In this document: positions 53,663-62,490 of the stretch, piece after piece | Position numbering within the stretch: the stretch's first letter is position 1 | Layout of the letters: the number at the start of each line of letters is the position of its first letter | Source of the DNA: an uncultured Sphingomonas sp. | GTDB lineage: Bacteria; Pseudomonadota; Alphaproteobacteria; Sphingomonadales; Sphingomonadaceae | Direction of reading: 5' to 3' | Length of the DNA: 64,000 nt | Assembly: GCA_913776045.1 (NCBI GenBank) | Contig: CAJYOI010000041.1 | Location: 184,474-248,473, forward strand | Translations under genes and position numbers: made by a program | Notes under the pieces: model-generated | Databases searched by the model: none | What the model was told of the DNA's origin: nothing | What the model saw: only the letters and a program-made list of their open reading frames with translations

Positions 53663-55156
53663 TCAATCCGGCCGTACGCGGAAGTCGATGACCTGGAGGC
53701 TCAGTTCCGGCGTCGGTGCGCGCTGGACGCGGCCGGCGATGTGGCCGCGTTCGCAGTGCCAGTCGAAAATGCCTTCCATCGCCGAGATCGGGCGGATCGC
53801 CTCCGACATTGTGCAGGTGCCGACCTGCGCCTTGGCATCGGCAATTTCGCGCGCCCGGCGCGCAGCATCGCGGTCGAGCAAAACGTTGTTGGCCAGCGGC
53901 GCGCGGGTCGCGTCGCCCGCCGTCCATGCCGTTTTCGCGACCGCATAGGCCGCCGCCAACCCATCGGACACCGGCACCGTCCGCGGCTTGGCCATTCCCG
54001 CCTCGCGCAGCGCCATCAACGCCCGCATCATCGGCAATGCGCCGCCCGTGTAGGTCCGGCTGGAAAAGACGAACACGCCCACGCCCGCGTCCGGCAACAG
54101 CGCGACGTTGGACCCATAGCCCGGATAGCCGCCACTATGCGTCACGATGCGCCCGAGATCGCAGTCGTCGAGCACGCGCCAGCCCATCCCGTACGCGCCG
54201 GCCTGCCGGCACGGCGCGCCGAGCGCCGCGTTGCGCATCTGTCCGCTCGCGAAGTTCGCGCCCTCGACGATCTCGCGCACGGTCGATCGCTTCGCCGGAC
54301 CGACCTCGGCGCCGTCGCGTGCCGGCCAACCGGCCAGCAGGAACGCCATCCAGCGCCAATAATCGTTGGCGGTCGTCTCTACGCCGCCCATCGCCCCGAA
54401 GGCACCATCGGCCATGTCGGGCTCGCGCACATAGCCGCCGTCCTGCCAGCGATAGCCGATCGCGCGCTTATCCTTTGGGGAGGCGAAGATGTCATAGCCG
54501 GTCGACGTCATCCCGAGCGGGACCATGATCTCGCGCCGGATATAGTCCTGGTACCGTACGCCCGACACGTTCGACACGATCCGCCCCAGCGTCGCATAGC
54601 CCAGATTCGAATATTCGAACGCGGTGCCCGGCACCGTCGCAAAGGGCACGCCGTCCTTCAGCATCCTGGTGAATTCGGGCTCGGTCAGCACCTGCTGGCG
54701 GTCGCCCCAGGGATTGTCCTCGACGTAGCCGGCAATGTGGTGGAGCAGGTCGCGCACGGTGATCTCAGGGCTGTCGCTGGTCGGGTAACGCCATCCGCGC
54801 ATCTCCGGCACATAGCGTTCGGCCGGGGCGTCGAGCGACAGCTTGCCCGCATCCCGCAGCTTCAGGATGGCGAGTGCGGTGAACGCCTTGGACATCGACG
54901 CGATGCGGAAGCGGCTGTCTGCGGTCACGGGACGCCGGCTGTCCTGATCCTGCGTGCCGATCGTACCGACATGGACCAGGCGGCCGTCCTTGACCATGCC
55001 GTACACGGCGCCCGGCACATGCGCCTCGCGCGCCCATTCGGCAAAGATCGCGTCGATCTTCGGCGCGATGCTGGCGACATCTGCCGCAGGCGCGGTCTGC
55101 GCGATTACGGGGCTTGCGACGCCCGCCAGAGCCAATGCAATCGCCAGACGCTTCAT
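53663..55156 (-). CDS. Serine hydrolase, beta-lactamase/esterase EstB family
   Basis: 497-residue exported penicillin-binding-protein-like hydrolase. Signal peptide MKRLAIALALAGVASPVIAQ. Catalytic elements of the class C beta-lactamase fold: Ser-x-x-Lys in ASMSKAFTALAI, Tyr-x-Asn in EYSNLGYATLGRIV, and HSGGYPGYGSN replacing KTG. A long C-terminal extension of about 110 residues follows (VSDGLAAAYAVAKTAW onward). Such proteins are usually esterases or D-amino peptidases; true beta-lactamase activity is not implied. ATG at 55156 is preceded by GGGGAG. Confidence 0.9.
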   Translation of the reverse strand: MKRLAIALALAGVASPVIAQTAPAADVASIAPKIDAIFAEWAREAHVPGAVYGMVKDGRLVHVGTIGTQDQDSRRPVTADSRFRIASMSKAFTALAILKLRDAGKLSLDAPAERYVPEMRGWRYPTSDSPEITVRDLLHHIAGYVEDNPWGDRQQVLTEPEFTRMLKDGVPFATVPGTAFEYSNLGYATLGRIVSNVSGVRYQDYIRREIMVPLGMTSTGYDIFASPKDKRAIGYRWQDGGYVREPDMADGAFGAMGGVETTANDYWRWMAFLLAGWPARDGAEVGPAKRSTVREIVEGANFASGQMRNAALGAPCRQAGAYGMGWRVLDDCDLGRIVTHSGGYPGYGSNVALLPDAGVGVFVFSSRTYTGGALPMMRALMALREAGMAKPRTVPVSDGLAAAYAVAKTAWTAGDATRAPLANNVLLDRDAARRAREIADAKAQVGTCTMSEAIRPISAMEGIFDWHCERGHIAGRVQRAPTPELSLQVIDFRVRPD

Positions 55157-55236
55157 GAGCACTCCCCTATCATCCCGATCAAGCGATTAGCCCGCACACG
55201 GCGGAACCGCCAGCCGAGTCATCGCTTAGGGAGCCC

Positions 55237-56142
55237 GTGGACGATTGTATCATCATCGGCGCCGGGCCGGCGGGACTGACCGCGGCGATCTATCTGGCGC
55301 GTTTTCACCTCTCGATCCGGCTATTCGACTGCGGGTCGAGCCGCGCCGCGCTGATCCCGCGCACGCACAATCACGCCGGCTACCCGGAGGGGATCGAAGG
55401 GCCCGACCTGCTCCGGCGCATGCTCCGCCAGGCCGAACGCTACGGTGCGGTGCGCGAAGGCGTCGAGGTGACGCGGATCGAGCCGGTCGGCCGCGATTTC
55501 CGTGTCCAAGCCGGCGACCGGACGTATGACACGCGCACGGTGCTGCTCGCGACCGGCGTCGTCAACAATCGTCCCGACATGCCGCGCGAGGCGCATGACG
55601 CGGCGCTCGCGGCGGGCCTCATCCGCTACTGCCCGATCTGCGACGGTTATGAAGTCACCGACAAGCGCGTCGGCGTGATCGGCACTGGCGACCACGGCAT
55701 GCGCGAGGCCTTGTTCCTGCGTGGCTATACCACGGACGTCACGCTGATCGCGCACGACGGCGCACATGACCTGTCCGACGCCTGTCGTAACCAGCTCGCC
55801 GACGCCGGGATCGCGTGGGTAGACGGCCCGTGCACGCCACTGGCGGCCGATGGAGCGGAATTGGTCGTCCAGACGGCAGCGGGCGAGAGACGCTTCGACA
55901 GCGTCTATCCCGCACTCGGGTCGGTCATCCGGTCGAAGCTCGCGATCGCAGCCGGCGCGAAGGCCAGCGAAGACGGGTGCCTCGAAGTCGATGACCACCA
56001 GCGCACCTCGCTCCCCGGCCTGTTCGCGGCGGGCGATGTCGTGAAGGGCCTCGACCAGATCAGCAACGCGATGGGGCAGGCCGGCGTTGCCGCGACGACG
56101 ATCCGCAACGAGCTGGCCGAGCGCGTGCCGTTGCGACGATAA
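55237..56142 (+). CDS. Thioredoxin reductase-like NAD(P)/FAD oxidoreductase
   Basis: 301-residue flavoprotein. N-terminal FAD loop CIIIGAGPAGLTAAIYLARF; a CxxC redox pair in RYCPICDGYEV; NAD(P)-binding VGVIGTGDHGMREALFL; C-terminal LPGLFAAGDVVKGLDQISNA. It matches thioredoxin-reductase-like proteins, though the reductase signature varies from TrxB (CATC becomes CPIC), so the partner may not be thioredoxin. Starts with GTG at 55237 after AGGGAG. Divergent from the beta-lactamase-family gene. Confidence 0.88.
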   Translation: MDDCIIIGAGPAGLTAAIYLARFHLSIRLFDCGSSRAALIPRTHNHAGYPEGIEGPDLLRRMLRQAERYGAVREGVEVTRIEPVGRDFRVQAGDRTYDTRTVLLATGVVNNRPDMPREAHDAALAAGLIRYCPICDGYEVTDKRVGVIGTGDHGMREALFLRGYTTDVTLIAHDGAHDLSDACRNQLADAGIAWVDGPCTPLAADGAELVVQTAAGERRFDSVYPALGSVIRSKLAIAAGAKASEDGCLEVDDHQRTSLPGLFAAGDVVKGLDQISNAMGQAGVAATTIRNELAERVPLRR

Positions 56143-56160
56143 GGCTTGTTGACCACGGTC

Positions 56161-56179
56161 GATGTGATACCGTCACATC
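56161..56179. promoter_or_regulatory. GATGTGA/TCACATC palindrome before a small gene
   Basis: Perfect 7-bp inverted repeat GATGTGA-TACCG-TCACATC directly abutting the ATG at 56180. It resembles a CRP/FNR-class half-site pair but the spacer is five, not six, bases. It could be an operator or an RNA hairpin masking the start codon. Confidence 0.45.
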
Positions 56180-56650
56180 ATGCTCGACTGGCGCGGTCTT
56201 ATTGGAACATCTCTGATCCATGCTGCTGCGATATTCGGTTGGCCCGCGCTCGATCTGAACGTGACCCAATGCCTGTGCTTGACATGGTCGAGCGAGCCGT
56301 CGGAAATCTATGACGTCCCCAAGGTGCGGCAAATACAGTTGTTCACGAATGTCGATCCCCCATCGGGCATGGTCGAAACGATTTACACCGAACGAACGCG
56401 CTGCAGTTCCCCACCCGATCGCGCGCCGATCCTGCTATCGCGCCCAGATGTCCCGCAGCACCTGCGCACCGCGGCATCAGTCGCCTTCTGCGCGTCGGTC
56501 GCCACAGACGGGACGATTTCAAGCCTGAAATTGCTACGATCGGGCAGCAGGTCGGCACGCGAGATCGCCGAAATCCGTCGCCTCATACGACAGGCACGCT
56601 TCCTCCCCGGTGCCGGGCCTTCACGCATAGAAATCGCGGTGACCAGCTAA
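56180..56650 (+). CDS. Hypothetical protein with TonB-C-like tail
   Basis: 156-residue protein of unknown function. The N-terminus has a short hydrophobic stretch (LIGTSLIHAAAIFGWPALDL). The C-terminal 60 residues (VAFCASVATDGTISSLKLLR, then IRRLIRQARFLPG) resemble the beta-alpha-beta of a TonB C-terminal domain, where DGxxxxxxxxxS and RFxP are usual. It has several Cys residues (QCLCL, TRCSS, FCASV). The start lies in the middle of a palindrome-abutting site with no clear ribosome site. It ends four bases into the convergent phosphoesterase gene. Confidence 0.55.
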   Translation: MLDWRGLIGTSLIHAAAIFGWPALDLNVTQCLCLTWSSEPSEIYDVPKVRQIQLFTNVDPPSGMVETIYTERTRCSSPPDRAPILLSRPDVPQHLRTAASVAFCASVATDGTISSLKLLRSGSRSAREIAEIRRLIRQARFLPGAGPSRIEIAVTS

Positions 56651-57381
56651 GCCGTCAGTTGCTCGATGCTCGATGCTTTGCCTGTCTCCAGCCAGGTCGC
56701 CCATGCATCGAACCCGCCTTCCCGCGCCCGGCGTGCCGCGACGCGATGGTCGTAATCGACACGGCGAAACGTCAGGTGCCCGTCCTTCAGAATCGCATAG
56801 CGGGCCTGGGGAGTGTCGTTGGCGACAGCGTAAGGGTGCGGCCGATCGTCGGTATAGGCCTGTAACCCGACGCTGCCCGGATTAGCGACCCGCCGCCCGT
56901 CCGGCAGCACACGCTCACCCGCGACGTGGGAATGCCCGCATAGGGTCATTGCCGGCGCTGAGCCCAAACGTTCGTTGATTTCCTCGTCCGTCGCCGCCCG
57001 GAAACCCGTCGCGTTCACGCAGAAGAGCAGATGCTCTATGTCGCTCGACAGGGTGCCATGGCACAATAGGGTGTCGCCGAGTGCCAGCCTTGGAGGAAGG
57101 CTTTCGATCCACCGCCAGTGACGGTCGGTCAGGCGCGCCGCGGCAAAGGCGTCACTTGGACCGGGCGCCCTACCGAACAGCTGCCGTTCGTGATTGCCGG
57201 TGATCGTCGGCCAATCGCGCGCGATCAGCAGATCCGCTGTCTCCGTCGGCCAGAGCGGGCCGGACAGGCTATCACCGAGATTGAGGAAGCTGTCGCAACC
57301 CATTGCGACCGCATCGGCGATGACGGCCTCCAGCGCCGGCAAGTTGCCGTGGATGTCGGAAAGGACCGCGGTGCGGGTCAA
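56647..57381 (-). CDS. Metallophosphoesterase (calcineurin-like)
   Basis: 244-residue dimetal phosphoesterase of the YfcE/MJ0936 type. Metal motifs: AVLSDIHGNLPALEAVI, LNLGDSLSGP, ITGNHERQL, LLCHGTL, CGHSHVAGER, and NPGSVGLQ. It should hydrolyse phosphodiesters or phosphomonoesters. Begins with TTG at 57381 overlapping the rimM stop (TTGA), so it occupies the position usually held by trmD in the rpsP-rimM run. Its exact substrate is unknown. Confidence 0.88.
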   Translation of the reverse strand: MTRTAVLSDIHGNLPALEAVIADAVAMGCDSFLNLGDSLSGPLWPTETADLLIARDWPTITGNHERQLFGRAPGPSDAFAAARLTDRHWRWIESLPPRLALGDTLLCHGTLSSDIEHLLFCVNATGFRAATDEEINERLGSAPAMTLCGHSHVAGERVLPDGRRVANPGSVGLQAYTDDRPHPYAVANDTPQARYAILKDGHLTFRRVDYDHRVAARRAREGGFDAWATWLETGKASSIEQLTA

Positions 57382-57950
57382 TCCGCCCAGCCGTCGGCGA
57401 CGGTCAGCGTGTCAGCGTCCCAACGGGGCACCGCGACTTCGGTCATCGGGATCATGAAGCGTTTGCCGTCGCCGCGCTCGATTTCGATCACGTCGCCAGC
57501 GCCGAAATTGTCGATCGCTACGACGGTGCCGATAGCCGCACCGTCTTCGCCGACGGCGGCAAGGCCGAGCAGGTCGGCGTGGTAATATTCGCCCTCGCCC
57601 AGCGGCGGCAGACTGTCGCGCGAGACTGTCAGTTCGGTGCCGCGCATCTTTTCGGCCGCGGTGCGATCGGCGACCTCTGCAAAGCGCGCAATGGCGCCTT
57701 GCGGAGTGATCCGCAGCGCCTTCAACGTCAGTGCGCCGCCGTTGAAACTCTTGTGGACGCCCAGGTCGTCGGCGAAGACCTTCAGCCGAACCTCGCCGCC
57801 GATGCCGTGCGCGCCGATCACGGCCGCCAGCGTAACGGTCCGGTCAGCGCGCGCGATCGGCGCTGCGGTCGTCGCCGGGAGGGACGTCGTCGGCCCCTTC
57901 GGCGGGGTCGGTGCTCGACCGGCCTTCGTCGGTGGCGTCGTCTTGGTCAT
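57378..57950 (-). CDS. rimM: Ribosome maturation factor RimM
   Basis: 16S rRNA-processing factor that assists 30S head assembly with protein uS19. 190 residues, longer than usual because of a low-complexity Thr/Pro/Lys/Ala leader of about 38 residues (TPPTKAGRAPTPPKGPTTSL). The RimM N-domain starts at VTLAAVIGAHGIGGEVRLKV; the PRC-barrel C-domain includes GEYYHADLLGLAAVGEDGAA and DNFGAGDVIEIERGDGKRFM. The ATG at 57950 is the only good start. TGA overlaps the downstream TTG. Separated from rpsP by a hairpin. Confidence 0.92.
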   Translation of the reverse strand: MTKTTPPTKAGRAPTPPKGPTTSLPATTAAPIARADRTVTLAAVIGAHGIGGEVRLKVFADDLGVHKSFNGGALTLKALRITPQGAIARFAEVADRTAAEKMRGTELTVSRDSLPPLGEGEYYHADLLGLAAVGEDGAAIGTVVAIDNFGAGDVIEIERGDGKRFMIPMTEVAVPRWDADTLTVADGWAD

Positions 57951-58058
57951 CGGTGTCCGGCTCGGTCGGCGGAGGCGTGGCGGTCATGATTGTCGTCCCG
58001 GCTGCGATAGAAGCCCGGAAAACGCATCACGACCGCGGTTGGATCACGCAAAAAATTG

Positions 58059-58086
58059 CGTCGTCTCCACCTGCGCGGGGACGACG
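58059..58086 (-). repeat. Hairpin between rpsP and rimM
   Basis: CGTCGTC / GACGACG arms (58059-58065, 58080-58086). Read in the transcribed direction the stem is followed by GCAATTTTTTGCG, resembling a rho-independent terminator. It probably lowers rimM output relative to rpsP, or is a fragment of a CGTCCCCGxxCAGG extragenic repeat like the one in mtaB. Confidence 0.6.
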
Positions 58087-58095
58087 CGATTAGGA

Positions 58096-58530
58096 TTACG
58101 CTTCGGTCGTCTCGCCTTCGGCAGCCGGCGCTTCCGCGGCAGGCTCTTCGGCGGCCGGAGCCGCGGCGGCCGCAGCAGCGGCTTCCTCGGCGGCCTTCTG
58201 CTTCTCGGCACGCTCTTCGGCGCGCTCGGTGGCCTTTTCGCCCGGCTTGCCCTTGTTCGGGTTGTTGCGCGCAGCGCGCTCCTTCACGCCGGCGGCATCC
58301 AGGAAGCGGGCGACGCGGTCGGTCGGCTGTGCACCGACGCTCAGCCAGTGCTTGGCACGCTCGCCGTCCAGTACGACGCGCTTCTCGTCGTCCTTCGCCA
58401 GCAGCGGGTTGTAGGTGCCGATCTTCTCGATGAACTTGCCGTCACGCGATGCGCGAGCGTCAGCAACGACGATGCGGTAATAGGGACGCTTCTTGCTGCC
58501 GCCACGCGACAGGCGAATGCTAACTGCCAT
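58096..58530 (-). CDS. rpsP: Small ribosomal subunit protein bS16
   Basis: 144-residue bS16. The first 85 residues are the standard protein: [60 protein letters not shown]-terminal extension of about 55 residues is almost all Ala, Glu, Lys and Pro ([20 protein letters not shown]), a form common in alphaproteobacteria and expected to be disordered. Located 32 bases after the ffh stop. Confidence 0.96.
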   Translation of the reverse strand: MAVSIRLSRGGSKKRPYYRIVVADARASRDGKFIEKIGTYNPLLAKDDEKRVVLDGERAKHWLSVGAQPTDRVARFLDAAGVKERAARNNPNKGKPGEKATERAEERAEKQKAAEEAAAAAAAAPAAEEPAAEAPAAEGETTEA

Positions 58531-58562
58531 TATATTTTTCCTTCTCTAAACAATTGTGTTTG

Positions 58563-60062
58563 TTATTTTTTCTTGATCAGATTTTCGAACCCCGGCGGCA
58601 GCTTCATGCCATCAGGTCCGCCTAAGCCCGGCAGGCCCGGAAGCCCCCCGCCCTGCTGGTCGAGCTTGCCCATCATGTCGCCCATCTGGGCGCCGCCGAT
58701 GGCGTTGCCGATACCGCCCAGGCCACCCTTGCCGAACATCGACATCATGCCCTTTAGCCCGCCCATTTTCTTGATGCGCTTCATGGCCGTCGACATTTCC
58801 AGGTGCATCTTCAGCAGCTTGTTTACGTCCTGCACCGTGGTGCCGGAACCCTTGGCGACGCGGATCTTGCGCTTGGCGTTGATCAACTCGGGCTTGGCGC
58901 GCTCCTTCGGCGTCATCGACCCGATCATCGCGTCCATGCGCAGCAGAATCTTTTCGTCGACCGCGCCCGCGGCCATCGCGGCCTGCGCCTTCTTCATACC
59001 CGGGATCATGCCGGCAAGCGCACCCAGGCCGCCCATACGGCGCATCTGTGCCAACTGCGCGCGCAGGTCGTTCATATCGAACTGGCCCTTGGCGAGCTTC
59101 GCGGCCATCCGCTCGGCATCTTCGGCCTCGATCGACTGCGCGGCCTTTTCGACCAGGCTGACGACGTCGCCCATGCCCAGGATGCGACCCGCGACGCGGC
59201 CCGGATGGAACGGCTCGATCGCATCGAGCTTCTCGCCCATGCCGGCGAATTTGATCGGCTTGCCGGTGACGGCACGCATCGACAGCGCCGCACCACCGCG
59301 CGCGTCGCCGTCCATGCGGGTCAGGATGACGCCGGTCAGCGGCACCTGCTCGCTGAAGTTCTTGGCGACGTTGACCGCATCCTGACCGGTCAGGCTGTCG
59401 ACGACGAGCAGGATTTCGTTCGGCGTCGCGATGTCGGCGACCGCCTTCATCTCGTCCATCAGCGCCTGGTCGACGTGCAGGCGGCCCGCGGTGTCTAGCA
59501 TCAGCACGTCGAAGCCCTGCAGCTTCGCCGCCTGCAGCGCGCGCCGCGCGATGTCGACCGGCTGCTGGCCGGCGACGATCGGTAGAGTCGCGACTTCCGT
59601 TTGCGTGCCGAGCACCGCCAGCTGTTCCTGCGCGGCCGGACGATTGACGTCCAAGGACGCCATCATGACCTTCTTGCGCTCGCGGCCCTTCAGAAGCTTG
59701 GCGAGCTTGGCGGTCGTCGTCGTCTTGCCAGAGCCCTGCAAGCCGACGAGCATGACGACCGCCGGCGGCGTCACATCGATGTCGAGCCCGACATTGTCGC
59801 TGCCGAGCATTTCGACCAGCGCATCGTTGACGATCTTGACGACCTGCTGCCCCGGCGTGACCGAGCGCAGGACGTTCTGGCCGACCGCCTGTTCGGTTAC
59901 CTTGTCGACGAATTCGCGCGCAACCGGCAGCGCCACGTCGGCCTCGAGCAGCGCGACGCGGACTTCGCGCATCGCACCGCGCACGTCGGCCTCGGTCAGC
60001 GCACCGCGGCCACGCAGGCGGTCGAACACTCCGCCAAGGCGGTCGCTCAGACTGTCGAACAT
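58563..60062 (-). CDS. ffh: Signal recognition particle protein Ffh
   Basis: SRP54 homologue that binds signal sequences and 4.5S RNA and targets ribosomes to FtsY. 499 residues. N-domain MFDSLSDRLGGVFDRLRGRG; G-domain with GLQGSGKTTTTAKLA, DTAGRLHVDQ and TRMDGDARGG; the Met-rich M-domain with GMIPGMKKAQAAMAAG, MSMFGKGGLGGIGNAIGGAQ and KLPPGFENLIKKK at the C-terminus. ATG at 60062 fits the family. First gene of the ffh-rpsP-rimM group. A strong hairpin followed by T-residues lies about 50 bases upstream. Confidence 0.97.
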   Translation of the reverse strand: MFDSLSDRLGGVFDRLRGRGALTEADVRGAMREVRVALLEADVALPVAREFVDKVTEQAVGQNVLRSVTPGQQVVKIVNDALVEMLGSDNVGLDIDVTPPAVVMLVGLQGSGKTTTTAKLAKLLKGRERKKVMMASLDVNRPAAQEQLAVLGTQTEVATLPIVAGQQPVDIARRALQAAKLQGFDVLMLDTAGRLHVDQALMDEMKAVADIATPNEILLVVDSLTGQDAVNVAKNFSEQVPLTGVILTRMDGDARGGAALSMRAVTGKPIKFAGMGEKLDAIEPFHPGRVAGRILGMGDVVSLVEKAAQSIEAEDAERMAAKLAKGQFDMNDLRAQLAQMRRMGGLGALAGMIPGMKKAQAAMAAGAVDEKILLRMDAMIGSMTPKERAKPELINAKRKIRVAKGSGTTVQDVNKLLKMHLEMSTAMKRIKKMGGLKGMMSMFGKGGLGGIGNAIGGAQMGDMMGKLDQQGGGLPGLPGLGGPDGMKLPPGFENLIKKK

Positions 60063-60114
60063 CGCGCGCACTCCAAAAACTGCCCCTTGCGCGCAGAACC
60101 ACGAAACGCGAAAA

Positions 60115-60146
60115 ACGCCGGCGGACGAAACCTCGTCGGCCGGCGT
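60115..60146 (-). terminator. Terminator-like hairpin in the ffh leader
   Basis: Arms ACGCCGGC / GCCGGCGT (60115-60122, 60139-60146) with an inner GACGA / TCGTC pair. On the minus strand the stem is followed by TTTTTCGCGTTT, 50 bases upstream of the ffh ATG. No minus-strand gene lies above it, so it may be an attenuator within the ffh leader. The remainder of 60147-60317 shows no other feature and must hold both divergent promoters. Confidence 0.6.
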
Positions 60147-60317
60147 CGCCGTCCTGACAGGCAGGATCGGCGGCAGATGCGTCACGTAGCCCTGAACAGG
60201 GGAACGATCGCTGCGCCCTTAGCCCCCCCCGTGCCGAAAGACAAGCCATCACCGCCTTAACCCGATCTACACTGCCGCGGGTGCAGGCAGGCCGATGACC
60301 TTCGTCGTGGGGCAGGA

Positions 60318-61940
60318 ATGGACAGCGAGCAGACGAATTTGGGTGGCCGCAGGCTCCGCGCCTCGCAGGCGGAATTGATGACCGGCGCCGTATGCGTTGC
60401 CGCGATCCTGCTGTTCGTCGGTATCGGCAGCTCCGTCCTGTCCTCCGCGCTCGACCGGCTGGTCAACAATTCGTCCGGCCCCGTCGACCATCCGCTGACG
60501 CTGGCGCTGATCCTGAACGTCGCACTGATTCTGCTCGGCTGGCGCCGCCACCGCGCGCTTCGCGAAGAAGTCGAGGAGCGCGCCGCCGCCGAGGAGCGCG
60601 CGCACATGCTGGCCGCGCGCGACCCGTTGACCGGCTTCCTCAACCGTCGCAGCGTCATGGAGCAAGGCGCGGCGCTGGTGTCGCGCGCCCTCCAGCGAGG
60701 CAAGGCGGTCGCCGTGCTGGCGATCGACCTCGATCATTTCAAGACGGTCAACGACATGCACGGCCATGCCGTCGGCGACGCCCTGCTTCGCGTCGTCGCA
60801 CAGGAGATGGAAGGCGGCCTGCCGCCCAACGCGCTCACCGCACGGCTGGGCGGTGACGAGTTCGCCTGCGGCTTCCTGTTCGACAGCGGCAATCCCGATG
60901 TGGTCGTTCGAATCGCCGAGCGACTGGTCAGCCGCATGGCCCAGCCGTTCGATGCGGACGGCATCCGCTGTCACATCTCGGCATCGATCGGCATCGCCCG
61001 CTCCGACATCGACGGCGCGTCGATCGAAACGCTGCTGCGCGCGTCCGACATCGCGATGTATGCCGCCAAGAAGTCGGGTAAGAATCGCTTCGCTTGGTTC
61101 GACGCCGCGATGGAGCGGGAGCTTCAGGCCCGTAACGAGATGGAAAGCGGACTGCGTCTGGCCATCCCGCGCCAGGAGATCGTACCCTACTTCGAACAGC
61201 AGATCGATCTGGCAACCGGCCGCCTGACCGGCTTCGAGGTGCTCGCCCGCTGGGAGCATCCGACCCGCGGCCTGATCAGCCCCGAAGCGTTCATCCCCAT
61301 CGCCGAGGAAACCGGCATGATCGCCGATCTGTCGCTGTCAATCATGCGCCAGGCGTTCACCGCGGCGCGCGACTGGGACCCGGATCTGGTCATCTCGGTC
61401 AATATCTCGCCATGGCAGCTACGCGATGCGTGGCTGGCGCAGAAGATCATCAAGGTCCTGACCGAAACCGGCTTTCCGGCGCAGCGCTGCGAAATCGAGA
61501 TCACCGAAACCGCATTGTTCGACAATCTGCCCCTCGCGCAGTCGACGGTCGGCAGCCTAAAGAACCAGGGGGTTCGCTTGGCGCTCGACGATTTCGGAAC
61601 CGGCTATTCCTCGCTCGCCCATCTGCGCGCGCTGCCGTTCGACCGCATCAAGATCGACAAGAGCTTTGTCACATCGATGACCGAAAGCGTAGATTCGGCC
61701 GCGATTGTCGGCGCCATCGCACGACTGGGCGAAAGCCTGAACCTGCCGGTCACGGCCGAAGGCGTCGAGGACGGCGACATCCAGGACCGCCTCGTCGTGC
61801 TCGGCATTGCCAAGGCGCAAGGCTGGTTTTTCGGCAAGCCGCTGTCGATCGCCGGCGTCCGTCGGCTGCTGTCGGAGCGGCGAATGCTCGCCGCCCCGGC
61901 CCCGGCCGAGGACGTTACCAGCCGGCGCCTGGCTGGCTGA
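60318..61940 (+). CDS. GGDEF/EAL c-di-GMP signalling protein
   Basis: 540-residue dual-domain protein. Two membrane spans near residues 21-45 and 58-75 are followed by a GGDEF domain with the motif intact (LGGDEF at 177-182) and without an inhibitory RxxD site, then an EAL domain whose motif reads EVL (307-309) and whose loop 6 DDFGTGYSS is intact. Possible activities are synthesis and hydrolysis of c-di-GMP; the EVL variant is known in active phosphodiesterases. No sensory domain precedes, only a short membrane anchor. It may control motility or biofilm. Its 3' end overlaps the convergent DUF924 gene by 26 bp. Confidence 0.93.
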   Translation: MDSEQTNLGGRRLRASQAELMTGAVCVAAILLFVGIGSSVLSSALDRLVNNSSGPVDHPLTLALILNVALILLGWRRHRALREEVEERAAAEERAHMLAARDPLTGFLNRRSVMEQGAALVSRALQRGKAVAVLAIDLDHFKTVNDMHGHAVGDALLRVVAQEMEGGLPPNALTARLGGDEFACGFLFDSGNPDVVVRIAERLVSRMAQPFDADGIRCHISASIGIARSDIDGASIETLLRASDIAMYAAKKSGKNRFAWFDAAMERELQARNEMESGLRLAIPRQEIVPYFEQQIDLATGRLTGFEVLARWEHPTRGLISPEAFIPIAEETGMIADLSLSIMRQAFTAARDWDPDLVISVNISPWQLRDAWLAQKIIKVLTETGFPAQRCEIEITETALFDNLPLAQSTVGSLKNQGVRLALDDFGTGYSSLAHLRALPFDRIKIDKSFVTSMTESVDSAAIVGAIARLGESLNLPVTAEGVEDGDIQDRLVVLGIAKAQGWFFGKPLSIAGVRRLLSERRMLAAPAPAEDVTSRRLAG

Positions 61941-62490
61941 GATAGTCGAGCTCTTCTTCGGTCGATCCGCGACCCAGCGCTTCGTTGCGCCCCGGAAAAC
62001 GCCCGAAACGTTCGAACACTTGCGCGTGCTCGCGCGCGAACTTCGCGTTCGTCTCCAGCCCCAGCGCTTCGAATTTCGCGACGCTCAGCGCCTGTGCGTC
62101 GGCCTGTTCGGCATGCATTAGCGGCATCAGCAGGAACACCGCCTGATTGGGCGGCAGCACCGCATCCCAACCCTTGTCGATCGCATCATGCGTCAGCGAC
62201 AGCGCCAGCGGATCGGCCTCGAACGCCCTGGCCTGCCCGCGATAGATGTTACGGCTGAACTGATCGAGCAGGATGATCGCGGCTAGGATGGTCTCGGGCT
62301 CGCCCCGCCAGCCCAGCGCATCGCTGTCGAGGACGCCCTGGCGCATCTGTCCGAAATGCTCGGCGATGGCACGATCGAGCGCAGGATCCTTGCCGAACTG
62401 CTGTTCCTCGCTCAACGCGAACCAGAAGTCGTTGACCTTCTGCGCCGCGTCATAGACTTCCCCGGTTCCTGACCCTAAGTGCTCTGACAT
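61915..62490 (-). CDS. DUF924 family protein
   Basis: 191-residue soluble protein of DUF924, a TPR-like helical family. Signature stretches: VNDFWFALSEEQQFGKDPAL, AAIILLDQFSRNIYRGQARA, GWDAVLPPNQAVFLLMPLMH and AREHAQVFERFGRFPGRNEA. The function is unknown; members are common in proteobacteria, often near envelope or tRNA genes. The ATG at 62490 overlaps the mtaB ATG (62489) on the other strand by two bases. Confidence 0.9.
   Translation of the reverse strand: MSEHLGSGTGEVYDAAQKVNDFWFALSEEQQFGKDPALDRAIAEHFGQMRQGVLDSDALGWRGEPETILAAIILLDQFSRNIYRGQARAFEADPLALSLTHDAIDKGWDAVLPPNQAVFLLMPLMHAEQADAQALSVAKFEALGLETNAKFAREHAQVFERFGRFPGRNEALGRGSTEEELDYLSQPGAGW

Noticed and set aside
53663-55156. True class C beta-lactamase resistance gene
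   Set aside because: The fold and SxxK/YxN motifs fit, but HSGG replaces KTG and the C-terminus is long, which is more typical of EstB-like esterases.
56161-56179. CRP site
   Set aside because: Spacer is five bases, not six, and the site touches the start codon, which is not usual for an activator.
58563-60185. Longer Ffh starting at 60185
   Set aside because: The first 41 codons have no similarity to Ffh and cover the leader hairpin; the family start is the ATG at 60062.
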